Shown: piece after piece, positions 1-8,065 of the stretch
Position numbering within the stretch: position 1 is the first letter of the stretch
Layout: every line of letters begins with the position of its first letter
NCBI RefSeq assembly: GCF_035989285.1
Contig: NZ_CP108513.1
Coordinates: forward strand, 5,828,001-5,892,000
Reading direction: 5' to 3'
Length of the DNA stretch: 64,000 nt
Source: Streptomyces sp. NBC_01235
GTDB taxonomy: Bacteria; Actinomycetota; Actinomycetes; Streptomycetales; Streptomycetaceae
Program-made: the position numbers and the translations under genes
The notes under the pieces: model-generated
Database searches by the model: none
Seen by the model: the letters and a program-made list of their open reading frames with translations, nothing else
Told to the model about the DNA's origin: nothing

Positions 1-183
1 GGGTTCGGCTGGGGGCTGCGCAGCTGCGTCGGGTCGGTACTGGCGCGAGCCGAGCTCAGCGAGGCGCTGACCGTTCTCTCCCGGCGGCTGACCGGTCTGG
101 CGCTCGACGGCGAGACCCTGTGGAGCCGACCCGACACCATTCAAGGCCCGGTGATCCTGCCCCTGCGCTTCGACGCGGCGTAG
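1..183 (+). CDS. cytochrome P450, C-terminal fragment (cut by window edge)
   Basis: Frame 1 is open from the first base to a TAG at 181-183 and encodes about 60 residues. They begin with GFGWGLRSCVGSVLARAEL, which fits the P450 heme-ligand loop FxxGxxxCxG followed by the L-helix; the Cys would be the axial heme thiolate. The usual His two residues before the Cys is Arg here, which some P450s tolerate. The remainder ends in the typical C-terminal beta strand (GPVILPLRFDAA). P450s catalyse O2-dependent oxidation with a ferredoxin partner. The gene converges on the PlsC remnant. Because it lies beside the phosphonate/polyketide genes it may be a tailoring oxidase of the cluster, but whether the upstream part is intact cannot be seen. 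Confidence 0.8.
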   Translation, partial: GFGWGLRSCVGSVLARAELSEALTVLSRRLTGLALDGETLWSRPDTIQGPVILPLRFDAA

Positions 184-230
184 CGGCTTGCCGCGGCCGA
201 CCCGAGCATGACCCTCGTCGGCCGGACTGC

Positions 231-680
231 TCAGGCCCTCGGGACAGGCGCTGTCGCATGGTCGTGGGCACGCTCCTGTCCCGAGAGGCCCCCGATCGCC
301 CCGATGATCTCGTCGGCGACGAACCGGCGGACCTGCGCGGGGCGCATACCGATGTCGAGGCCGGCGCAATGCAGCGGTCTGCCGAACTCCACGGTGATGC
401 GGTGGTGACGGGGCAGTCGCCGGCCGACCGGCTGGAGTCGGTCAGTACCGGTCAGCGCCACGGGCACCACCGGGGCTCCCGTCGTGAGGGCGAGCCACGC
501 GACACCGGTCCGCCCGCGGTGGAGCCGGCCGTCGAGAGAGCGGGTTCCCTCGGGATGGATACCGAAGGTTCGGCCCTCGCCCAGGACGCGTTCAGCCGCC
601 TGAAGGTGATCGACCGGACGGACGCCCTGAACCATCCGCGGACAGGGCATCCGATCGGTCCCGGTACATCTCTGACCCAA
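231..680 (-). pseudogene. truncated 1-acylglycerol-3-phosphate acyltransferase (PlsC-like) remnant
   Basis: The encoded protein (up to 149 aa) contains the PlsC substrate-binding block IHPEGTRSLDGRL and the downstream VVPVALTGTDRL strand, and ends in GLSGQE. It parallels the second half of the intact acyltransferase at 26564-27235 (IHIEGTRSPDGRL, VIPCGLTGTERV, ALSGQE). The N-terminal third, including the catalytic HxxxxD motif, is absent. There is no room for it, because a strong hairpin at 689-728 lies directly upstream on this strand. A 5' deletion is the simplest reading, so the remnant is probably inactive. A short functional protein is unlikely without the catalytic His. Confidence 0.7.
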
Positions 681-688
681 AAGCCGGC

Positions 689-728
689 GGCCTTCTGTCA
701 GGGCCGGTCAGGGCCCTGACAGAAGGCC
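689..728. terminator. strong bidirectional hairpin terminator
   Basis: A perfect 17-bp inverted repeat (left arm 689-705, right arm 712-728, arm core CCTTCTGTCAGGG) has a 6-base loop. It sits 13 bases beyond the stop of the SARP gene, which is transcribed leftward, and just before the PlsC remnant. It would end SARP transcription. No long U tract follows, which is common for Streptomyces terminators. Confidence 0.8.
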
Positions 729-741
729 GCATGCGGCATGG

Positions 742-1545
742 TCATCGCAAGGAGAATTGGGCGTCGGCGACGCCGCGGTCAGCACCGGATTCAAGCCAGG
801 AATCGCGAGCGAGAATGGACCGCTGAATGTGCTGCAGCTGCGGTCCCGGCTCGAGGCCCAGCTCCTCGACCAGAATCCCGCGAATTCGGTCGAAGGTTCG
901 CAGTGCGTCCGCGGTGCGGCCACTGCGGTACAGGGAGATCATGAGATAGCCGTAGGTCGCCTCCCAGGCCGGATGCGCCTCGATCAGCGAGTAGAGCTCG
1001 CAGATCAGCTCGTGATGACGGCCCAGGTCCAGTTCCAGCTGGAGCCGGCGCTCGTGGGCGTAGACACGCTTCTCGTCGAGCAGCCGGCAGACACCCGCGA
1101 AAGCGGGCATGTCACGGAAGTCCGCCAATGCCGGGCCGCGCCAGAGGTCGACGGCAGAGCTCAGCGCGGCGGACGCCGCTTCGAGCTCACCGTGGCTTTG
1201 CAGGTTGCGGGCCTCTGCGAGGTGCGCCTCGAACAGGTTGAGGTCGAGGGAGGAGTGCGGGAGCCGCAGTTCGTAGCCGGTCGACTGGGTGGTGAGGACG
1301 GAGGCGTCGAGGCCCAGTTCACGAAAGCGGCTTCGCAGGTTGCAGACATAGACGTGGAGTGCGGTGTGAGCGCTCTGCGGCGGCGTGCCCGACCAGATCG
1401 CGTTGATGAGCCGTTCCGGGGAGACTGCTGTCATATTGTTGACGCAGAGATAGGCCAGTAAAGCGCGGTTTTTCGGCGCCCAAGGCCTGACACTTTCACC
1501 GTTGGATTTTTCTATTCCGAGCGGACCCAGAATGCGAAAAAGCAT
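742..1545 (-). CDS. SARP-family pathway-specific activator
   Basis: The 267-aa protein has the SARP layout: an OmpR-like winged-helix DNA-binding domain (about residues 1-95, beginning MLFRILGPLGIEK and including SAHTALHVYVCNLRSRF) and a bacterial transcriptional activation domain (about 100-245, with LYRSGRTADALRTF and ILVEELGLEPGPQL). The ATG at 1543-1545 is preferred because the protein then begins at the conserved FRILGPL strand and is preceded by a G-rich ribosome site; an in-frame start at 1632 would add 29 non-conserved residues. Codon 29 (1459-1461) is TTA, a rare leucine codon read by the bldA tRNA, so translation is likely tied to development. SARPs bind heptamer repeats with 11-bp periodicity and recruit RNA polymerase; candidate repeats occur at 10633-10661, 10711-10728 and 26495-26512. 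It is probably the cluster-situated activator. Confidence 0.9.
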   Translation of the reverse strand: MLFRILGPLGIEKSNGESVRPWAPKNRALLAYLCVNNMTAVSPERLINAIWSGTPPQSAHTALHVYVCNLRSRFRELGLDASVLTTQSTGYELRLPHSSLDLNLFEAHLAEARNLQSHGELEAASAALSSAVDLWRGPALADFRDMPAFAGVCRLLDEKRVYAHERRLQLELDLGRHHELICELYSLIEAHPAWEATYGYLMISLYRSGRTADALRTFDRIRGILVEELGLEPGPQLQHIQRSILARDSWLESGADRGVADAQFSLR

Positions 1546-1795
1546 ACCCAAACACCCCCGTGTCTTGGACGAGGCAGGGGGAGGCCCCCGCCGCATGCGC
1601 TTCATCGTCAACGATTCTGCGGCGGCGGGCAAGCGCTTTGAGGTTCACCTGAGGTTACGGCCGGTGATGATGTGGCAGAAAGAGGGGATTAAAGCGGATT
1701 TATCCCCCCGGTGATGTTTCAATATTCAACCTGAGATGACCGTGTGGTGAGTGTATGGTAAATCTTCCGTCGTCACCTCGCTGGATGGGCGATAT

Positions 1796-4021
1796 TCACT
1801 GGGACCTCACAAGTGACTTCCAGAAACCGTCGAGCCAGACCAGGATGTCCCGCATGACGTAGTGGTCCGCGTCCGGGCGCAGCGCCGACAGCAGAAACGA
1901 GCGCGCCCCCTCCGCCGGCGCCCCCATGACCGTGATGCGGGTCTCCACGTCGCCGTCCGTGCGCAGGGGATGGAACTGCGGGGTGAGGTCCAGACCGCCG
2001 GGCGCGAAGTCCGTGGCACCCGCGCCGTCCGCACCGTGGTTGCGCCACAGGCGTACCAGTCCACGGTCCTGAAGGTTGCGGTACAGGGGTCGTACGTCCA
2101 GGCGCGGGTCGAAGGGATGCATGCGGGCCTCGACCAGCACGTCCAGGACGCGTCGCGCACCCGTGTGCGGCCCCACCACGACCGTGCGGCCGCTCGACTC
2201 CTCGTAGCTCACCCGGGCGTCCGGGCCGGTGCCCACATCCAGCAGCCCGTGCTCGATGAGCGCGGTGATCTTCTCCATGACCTCCGGCGCGGCCCCGTTG
2301 GCCAGCCGGTTGTGCCGGCTGGTGTGCCCGCGCAGGAACGCCCGCTGGGAGGCCGCGGTCACCCCGGCGTCGTCCACCGCGTAGGAGATGACCGACCGCA
2401 GATCGCGCCACACTCCGTCGGAGGCGGCCTTGTGCGGATTGCACAGGTTGCCCTGACGGGCCCATGCCTGGTCGCGGATCATGAACTCCAGCAGCTCCGC
2501 CCGGTACTCGGCAGGGGAGCCCGCCGGGCCGACCGGGCCTACGGCCGCCCGCCAGTCGAACCGATTCCCGTCGAGTTCGGTGTCCAGGGACCACGGCGAG
2601 TCCCGGCCATCGAGGACTGCGGCCGGCGGCAGCGAACGGTCCAGGCAACGCCGGACCTCGTACTGCACCGAGGGCCCGTACACCGTCCGCACCCAGTGCA
2701 GCAGCATGTCTTTGACCGACCACACGACCGTCTTCTGGGCGTCGAACAGCGCCTGCTCGCCGCGCAGCACCGGCAGCAGGGTCCGCACGATGTCGTCCAC
2801 GGCCGCGTCCAGCGCCGGCAGCAGGCAGTCCTCGCCGCCGGGCCGCGCACCGGCCAGGAAGGCGAGGTAGGACGGCATCGCGCGCTGCGTCAGCGGCAGT
2901 GCCGCACTCGGTCCGAGCAGCGTCACGTAGTGCAGGTGGGCCATCTCCGCCACCACCAGCGGCAGGACGTCCCGGTCGAAGTCGAGCTGCGGCCGGGTGC
3001 GGTCCGGCGTGGGGTACGGCTGCCCGCAGTTCGCCCGGAGCAGGTCCACTGCCTGGTTGGTCAGGAACATACCGAGGTGGTCGCCGGAGCCGTCGCCCGG
3101 CTTGTGGTTGTCGGGCCGGGCGAAGGTGAACAGCCCGGAACCGCTGAACGCGACGATCGCGGCGGGTTCGGCACCGCCGGCCCGGTACACCAGCCCGCGC
3201 CCGGGTTCCTCGTGGAAGCTCCCGCCCCGCCCCTCGGTCAGGTGCAGGATCGTGTCGATGGCGGTGAGGCCCATGCCGGCACAGCCGACCACGTCCGTCG
3301 GCCCGACCGTGTCCGGGCCGAGCAGCTCGTTCAACGGGTACGGGTGCGGCACATGCGAGGCGCCGCCGCGGGCCGCCGCCCCGGCCAGCCGGCGTCCCTG
3401 CGGGGACAGCCCCGGATCGTGGTACGAGTGCCCGGTGAGCAGCAGCACCTCGTCGGCCGGATAGCGAGTGCCGTCCGCCGTGACGAGCCGCAGTTCGGCA
3501 CCGACGGGCTCGATGTCCACGATCTCCGCGTGGTGCAGGTGGAGGTCGGCACCGGGGTGCCGGCGCAGGTCGTCGGCGAACGCCCGGAACATGTCGCTCA
3601 GCGCCAGGCCGTGCACATATCGCCGGGGCCAGTCCTGCGGACACAGGTCGAAGTCCGGGTGCCCGGTCTCGGCGTAGCGGCGGCGGCACCACTCGTGCAG
3701 GGTCGGCCGCTCCTCCCGCGGCCGCAGCGGGCCGGCACCCGAAACGGTCTCGTCGGCGGCGAAACTCACCTGGCAGCCGATGCGGTTGAGGTAGCTGGTG
3801 CGGGCCTGCCCGGCACTGTGGGCCTGGCCGGCCCCGAACTCCCCGGTGCGCTCGAAGACCCGCACCTCCAGCCCGCGGCCCGAGAGCCGGCCGATCGTCG
3901 CCGACAGCCTCTCGACGACGTACGTGGCCCTGGGCCCGCCGCCGACCAGAGCGAGCCGGTACGGGCGGCCCGGCGCGGTCGGGTGAGCCGGGTTCGGCGG
4001 CTCGGAGTGTGTGGTGGTCAC
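1796..4021 (-). CDS. FAD/NAD(P)-binding oxidoreductase-like protein of the phosphonate operon
   Basis: This 741-aa protein opens with a Rossmann strand and glycine loop (LALVGGGPRATYVVERL, about residues 24-40), fitting the FAD-NAD(P)-binding family PF13454. A second glycine-rich nucleotide-binding segment (VVGCAGMGLTAIDT) lies near the middle. No signal peptide or membrane span is seen. It starts with GTG at 4019-4021, 20 bases after the aminotransferase gene, and is the last gene of the pepM operon. Proteins of this type occur in natural product clusters and are often annotated as putative flavin monooxygenases, but I know of no defined reaction. Oxidation or N-hydroxylation of an aminophosphonate is possible but is only inference from context. 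Confidence 0.75.
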   Translation of the reverse strand: MTTTHSEPPNPAHPTAPGRPYRLALVGGGPRATYVVERLSATIGRLSGRGLEVRVFERTGEFGAGQAHSAGQARTSYLNRIGCQVSFAADETVSGAGPLRPREERPTLHEWCRRRYAETGHPDFDLCPQDWPRRYVHGLALSDMFRAFADDLRRHPGADLHLHHAEIVDIEPVGAELRLVTADGTRYPADEVLLLTGHSYHDPGLSPQGRRLAGAAARGGASHVPHPYPLNELLGPDTVGPTDVVGCAGMGLTAIDTILHLTEGRGGSFHEEPGRGLVYRAGGAEPAAIVAFSGSGLFTFARPDNHKPGDGSGDHLGMFLTNQAVDLLRANCGQPYPTPDRTRPQLDFDRDVLPLVVAEMAHLHYVTLLGPSAALPLTQRAMPSYLAFLAGARPGGEDCLLPALDAAVDDIVRTLLPVLRGEQALFDAQKTVVWSVKDMLLHWVRTVYGPSVQYEVRRCLDRSLPPAAVLDGRDSPWSLDTELDGNRFDWRAAVGPVGPAGSPAEYRAELLEFMIRDQAWARQGNLCNPHKAASDGVWRDLRSVISYAVDDAGVTAASQRAFLRGHTSRHNRLANGAAPEVMEKITALIEHGLLDVGTGPDARVSYEESSGRTVVVGPHTGARRVLDVLVEARMHPFDPRLDVRPLYRNLQDRGLVRLWRNHGADGAGATDFAPGGLDLTPQFHPLRTDGDVETRITVMGAPAEGARSFLLSALRPDADHYVMRDILVWLDGFWKSLVRSQ

Positions 4022-4041
4022 TCGTACCCCATTCAGCGATG

Positions 4042-5220
4042 TCAGGCGTGTTGTCGGCCGAGTCGGCCGGCAGCCGGATCGGCGAGCCGTTCATGGTCCG
4101 CGCCCCGCGGGACGTCCGCGAGCACAGCCAGGAAGCGGTCGATGTCGGCGGCGGTGATCCGGCCCATCGTCGACAGCCGCCAGTGGTCCGCGGCCAGCCG
4201 CTCCTGAGCCCGGTAGATGACGAACCCGGCGGCGCGCATGGCCTGGTGGAGTTCCTCGTAACCGGTCCCGGCGGGCAGGCGCAGCGCGGTCAGCCCCACC
4301 GCGCGCTGCCCGGGCGGCAGCAGCAGTTCGAGGCCGAGAGCCTCCAGGCCCGCGCGCAGCCGCTCGGCCAGCGCGGCATAGCGGGCGTGCCGGGCCTCCT
4401 GCCCTTCGGCGAGGGCCAGGTCGAGCGCCGCCTCGAAGGCGTAGCAGGCCGGAATGCCAGGGGTGAAGGCGGGCAGGCCGGACTTCTCCTGGGCCGTGTA
4501 GTGCCGGTGCAGGTCCAGGTAGTAGGTGCGGTTCGGGTGGTCGGCCAGCCGCTCGAACGCCGTTCTGGCGGCGCTGACGAAGGCCAGTCCGGGCGCGCCC
4601 TCAAGGCATTTGTTGGCCGATCCGCACAGCCAGTCGACACCGTCCCCGGCCAGCGAGATCCGTTCGGCGCCGACACTGCTGACGGCGTCCACGATCACCT
4701 CGCGGCCGAGCTCGTGGGCGATCCGGGCCACGGCGGCGACGTCGTTGAGCATGCCGGTACTGGTCTCGTGCTGCACCATGCCCACATGGGTCAGCCCGGG
4801 GTCGGCGGCCAGGGCCTGCTCGACCCGGGCCGGGTCGACAGGCGTGGCCCAGCCCAACTCCAGCCGGTGGGTGCGGATGCCGTACGCGGTGGCGATGTGC
4901 TCGAACCGTTCGCCGTAGTGGCCGTTGTCGACGACGAGCAGCCCGGCGTCCGGCGGGACGGCCGAGCCGATTGCCGCCTCCACGGCCGAGGTTCCGGACC
5001 CGGTGAGGAGCACCGAGGTGTGCGCGTCGCCGCCGCCGGCCACCAGGGTCGTCTTGTGCCGGATGCGGGCGAGCAGGTCGGCGAACTCCGGTTCCCGGTG
5101 GCACAGGTCGGGGCCGGCGAGCGCGGCGCGGACCCGCTCGTCGAGGACGACCGGTCCGGGGTTCATCAGGACCAGCTGTTCGGCGGCATCGGCCGCGAGG
5201 AAGGACAGGGGAGTGGTCAC
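4042..5220 (-). CDS. class V aminotransferase, 2-aminoethylphosphonate:pyruvate transaminase type
   Basis: The 392-aa protein is a fold-type I PLP enzyme. It has LMNPGPVVLDERVRAAL at the N-terminus, an S-G-T-S-A substrate/phosphate loop, the DAVSSVGAE block with the PLP-pyridine Asp, and the PLP lysine in SANKCLEG, as in PhnW. PhnW interconverts phosphonoacetaldehyde and 2-aminoethylphosphonate. In a biosynthetic operon next to Ppd it would run toward 2-aminoethylphosphonate. Its GTG start at 5218-5220 overlaps the ppd stop by 4 bases, indicating translational coupling. Length fits PhnW (about 365-390 aa). Another acceptor aldehyde or amino donor cannot be excluded. Confidence 0.85.
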   Translation of the reverse strand: MTTPLSFLAADAAEQLVLMNPGPVVLDERVRAALAGPDLCHREPEFADLLARIRHKTTLVAGGGDAHTSVLLTGSGTSAVEAAIGSAVPPDAGLLVVDNGHYGERFEHIATAYGIRTHRLELGWATPVDPARVEQALAADPGLTHVGMVQHETSTGMLNDVAAVARIAHELGREVIVDAVSSVGAERISLAGDGVDWLCGSANKCLEGAPGLAFVSAARTAFERLADHPNRTYYLDLHRHYTAQEKSGLPAFTPGIPACYAFEAALDLALAEGQEARHARYAALAERLRAGLEALGLELLLPPGQRAVGLTALRLPAGTGYEELHQAMRAAGFVIYRAQERLAADHWRLSTMGRITAADIDRFLAVLADVPRGADHERLADPAAGRLGRQHA

Positions 5221-6350
5221 CGGGCGAGCACCTCCATGAAACGGGCCGCCGACTGCGGCGGGCGGAGCGCGGGCCGGCCCAGCGCGGGGTCCGAACCCGG
5301 TCTGATCCGGACCCGGACCAGCTGGGCGCCGCCCTCGGCCTGGGCGCTGCGCACCGTGGTGTGCAGCTGCTCCGCGTCCGACACGTCGTACGTGGCGCGG
5401 TAGCCGCTCGCGGCGGCGACGGCGCAGAAGTCCACGCCCGCCGACGCGGTCGGCTGGCCTCCGGTGGATTCGTAGGACTCGTTGTCGAGAAGGATGTGGC
5501 ACAGGCCCGTACGGGTCTGGCGGCCGATCGCCGCCATGGCCTCCAGGCGCATCAGCGCGGCGCCGTCGCCGTCGAGAACCGCGACCGGCCGGCTGGGCGA
5601 CGCGTGCATCGCCACGCCGAGGGCAACGCTGGAGGCGCAGCCCATGGAGCCGACGACGTACAGGTTCTCCGGCCGGTCGAAGTCGCGTTCCAGCTCGCGG
5701 GCGGTCTTGCCGGTGGTGGCGACCAGCAGGGTCGCCGGGTCCATGGCCTCGACGACCCGGCGGATCGCCTCGGACCGCAGCATGAGGTGTGCGCGCGGGT
5801 CCGGCGCGCCGGCCGCGGCTGCCGGGCGGGGGGCGATGGCTCCCTTGGGCACGATGAAGGCGAACGGCATGCCGGTGGCGGCCATGTGCGCGAGCGCGCC
5901 GTCCAGACGGTCGCCGAGCTCCGGGAGGGTCTGCGGAAGCAGTTCGTTGCGGATGCCCATCGAGCTGAGCATCCCGGGGGTGATCGCGCCCATCAGCTCG
6001 TGCTGCGGCTCGTCCGGCTGTCCGGGGCGGCCACGCCAGGTGACCAGGAGCAGGACCGGCAGCCGCAGGGTGTGGCACAGCGAGGTGAGGGGGTTGACAG
6101 CGTTGCCGAGTCCGGAGTTCTGGAGGATGACCACCGGGCTGCGGCCGGCCAGCCGGGCACCTGCCGCGATGGACACCGCCTCGCCCTCGTTGGCGCAGAT
6201 GACGTAGTCCTCGGGATGTTCCGCCTCCAGGCAGCTGATGACCGGCCCCAGGAACGAGCAGGGCACACCGGTGAACGGCCCGAGGCCGCGTTCCTTGAGC
6301 AGCGCCACGACACCGTCCGCGGCGAGCTGTGCGGGGATCGTGGTGCTCAA
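5217..6350 (-). CDS. ppd: phosphonopyruvate decarboxylase
   Basis: This 377-aa thiamine diphosphate enzyme converts phosphonopyruvate to phosphonoacetaldehyde and CO2, making the thermodynamically unfavourable PEP mutase step irreversible. Visible features are the N-terminal Pyr domain with GVPCSFLGPVISCLE and the cofactor-activating Glu in CANEGEAVSIAAG, the GLGNAVNPLTSL block, and the C-terminal PP domain with the GDGAALM...LLDNESY Mg-diphosphate motif followed by TGGQ. Length matches characterised Ppd enzymes (about 375-400 aa). Its ATG overlaps the pepM stop (ATGA) and its stop overlaps the aminotransferase start, so the three genes form one translationally coupled pathway unit. Confidence 0.95.
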   Translation of the reverse strand: MSTTIPAQLAADGVVALLKERGLGPFTGVPCSFLGPVISCLEAEHPEDYVICANEGEAVSIAAGARLAGRSPVVILQNSGLGNAVNPLTSLCHTLRLPVLLLVTWRGRPGQPDEPQHELMGAITPGMLSSMGIRNELLPQTLPELGDRLDGALAHMAATGMPFAFIVPKGAIAPRPAAAAGAPDPRAHLMLRSEAIRRVVEAMDPATLLVATTGKTARELERDFDRPENLYVVGSMGCASSVALGVAMHASPSRPVAVLDGDGAALMRLEAMAAIGRQTRTGLCHILLDNESYESTGGQPTASAGVDFCAVAAASGYRATYDVSDAEQLHTTVRSAQAEGGAQLVRVRIRPGSDPALGRPALRPPQSAARFMEVLAR

Positions 6351-7894
6351 CGTCCCGCCTCCGGTGCCGCGAACAGCGCGGCGGCCCGCTCGGCGTCGTC
6401 GGCGGTGCGCAGTTCCAGCCAGCCGGAGGCGATCTCGACCGCGCGGACCCGCAGGCCGACGGCGAGCAGATCCGCGATCAGGTCGCCCAGGGAGGCCGGG
6501 GCGGCGTCGGCGCGCCGCTTCTCGGCCGCGGCGCGCAGCGCGGCGAAGCCCTGTGGGGAGAAGACGGCAGCTCCCGCGAACTCCGCGTCGGAGTCCGGAT
6601 CGCCGGTGCCCACGACCTCACCGGCCCCGCCCTGTGCGACCCTGCGGCCGCCCTCTGCCACGGAGCTGAGCGCCAGCGGCAGCCCGTCGTCCCGCCGTGG
6701 TGTGGCCGACACGTCCGCCAGGACGGCGACATCGGCGTCGGCCGCCGCGAGCAGCCGCAGCGGCTCGGCCTCGACGAGCGCGTCGCCGCAGACGACCAGG
6801 GTGGGGCCGTGGTGGGCCTCGGTGAGGCCGAGCAGCGCCTCCACGACCGACGGCTCGCCTCGCGCGCCGGTGACCGTGATGTCGTCGGCGCCGGAGCGGC
6901 GCAGGGCCGTGGTGCGCTGGTCCTGCAGGGACGGGGGCGTGGTGTCGGCGGGCCCGGGGAGCACGACCGCGCGGGGACGGGTCTCGTACGAGGTGATGAA
7001 CTCCGCCTCGTTCCGCTTCTGTTCGGCCATGCCCTGGAGGTCGAAGACGGTGGCCAAGGGGGCGATGCGGTCCTCGATGCCGGTGGTGCGGTCGTCCCGC
7101 AGGATCGACGCGAAGGTGTCGGTCATGGCCGTGATGCCGGCCCGCAGACCGTGGTTGGCGTAGATGACCATCTTCGCGCCGGCCGCGGCGAGTTCGGTCG
7201 CCGTGATGGTGTGGTACGTCGTCGGGACCACCACCACCGGCGTCGGCAACGTCCACTGGGCGAGGAAGTCCAGGATCGGCTCCGGCGAGGATCCCTTGGC
7301 GTGGATCAGCACGGCGTCGGCGCCCGCCCGGGCGTAGGCCTCTCCGCGGGAGAGTGCCTCGTCCATGCCCCAGCCCGCGATCAGCGCCTCGATCCGGGCG
7401 ATGACCATCAGGTCGGGGGTGCGCTGCGCGGCCTTGGCCGCGGCCAGCTTGCCGCAGAACTCCCCCACGGGGGCGAGCTCCTGACGGCCCGGGATGAAGC
7501 TGTTGACCTTCGGGAACCGCTTGTCCTCGATCGAGACGGCGGCGATGCCGGCCGCCTCGTAGCGGCGGATCATGTGCATCACGTTGTGCGCGTTGCCGTA
7601 CCCGGCGTCACAGTCGGCCACCACCGGTACGTCGACCGCGGCGGCCAGCGAGGAGGCCACGGCCAGTAGTTCGCTCATCGTGAGGATGTCGGTGTCCGGT
7701 ACGCCCTGGGAGGCCGACACCTCCAGACCGCTCGACCAGACGCCGTCGAATCCGGCGCGTTGGGCGAGCCGTGCCCCCAGCGGATTGTGGGCGCCGGCCA
7801 GGCGCACCGCCCCGGGACGGGCGAACAGCTCGCGCAGCCGGTGCGCCCCGGAGATCCCGGACGCCCGATGGATTTCCGTAGTTGCAGCACCCAT
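6347..7894 (-). CDS. pepM: phosphoenolpyruvate mutase with C-terminal nucleotidyltransferase-like domain
   Basis: The 515-aa protein has a PEP mutase domain (about residues 15-300) of the isocitrate lyase superfamily. It shows WSSGLEVSASQGVPD, the Mg-binding DCDAGYGN and the diagnostic EDKRFPKVNS loop (123-132) that separates true PEP mutases from lyases, plus Arg in ARIEALIAGWG. It forms the C-P bond by rearranging PEP to phosphonopyruvate. Residues from about 308 on (RAVVLPGPADTTPPSL, then LVVCGDALVEAEPL) resemble a MobA/cytidylyltransferase-like fold, but the nucleotide-binding signature LAAGxGxRxxPxTxxxPK is missing, so this half looks degenerate. ATG 7892-7894 is chosen over an in-frame start at 7933 because AAGGAG lies 8 bases upstream (7903-7908). 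It is the first gene of the phosphonate operon. Confidence 0.93.
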   Translation of the reverse strand: MGAATTEIHRASGISGAHRLRELFARPGAVRLAGAHNPLGARLAQRAGFDGVWSSGLEVSASQGVPDTDILTMSELLAVASSLAAAVDVPVVADCDAGYGNAHNVMHMIRRYEAAGIAAVSIEDKRFPKVNSFIPGRQELAPVGEFCGKLAAAKAAQRTPDLMVIARIEALIAGWGMDEALSRGEAYARAGADAVLIHAKGSSPEPILDFLAQWTLPTPVVVVPTTYHTITATELAAAGAKMVIYANHGLRAGITAMTDTFASILRDDRTTGIEDRIAPLATVFDLQGMAEQKRNEAEFITSYETRPRAVVLPGPADTTPPSLQDQRTTALRRSGADDITVTGARGEPSVVEALLGLTEAHHGPTLVVCGDALVEAEPLRLLAAADADVAVLADVSATPRRDDGLPLALSSVAEGGRRVAQGGAGEVVGTGDPDSDAEFAGAAVFSPQGFAALRAAAEKRRADAAPASLGDLIADLLAVGLRVRAVEIASGWLELRTADDAERAAALFAAPEAGR

Positions 7895-8065
7895 GCCGAA
7901 TTCTCCTTGCGGGTAAGGGCGGCGCAGCACCATTGGGGCAGCCCTGAAATCAACGATTGACTGAGAGGATGAAAAGCGGGGGAAATTGAAGCTGGGACAG
8001 CGGCGGCCACAGCCGGGGAGTTGTTCCGGCGGTACGAGGGGAATTCCGGTCGGAATCGTGGCCGG
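7895..8065 (-). promoter_or_regulatory. leader/promoter region of the phosphonate operon
   Basis: These 171 bases separate the MFS transporter stop from the pepM start. They hold the pepM ribosome site (7903-7908) and, at 7950-7960, an imperfect inverted repeat TCAACGATTGA that could be an operator. No clear 11-bp-period SARP repeat was found by eye. pepM may therefore be expressed from here or by read-through from the 10.5-kb divergent promoter. Confidence 0.35.

Noticed and set aside
1862..4207. 781-codon open frame opposite the FAD/NAD(P) gene
   Set aside because: Low-complexity Arg/Gly/Val sequence with no motif; the minus-strand frame has a clear Rossmann protein.
5221..6078. N-terminal extension of the aminotransferase giving a 678-aa protein
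   Set aside because: The upstream part is out of frame with the real decarboxylase and has no conserved motif; the GTG at 5218-5220 overlapping the ppd stop is the natural start.
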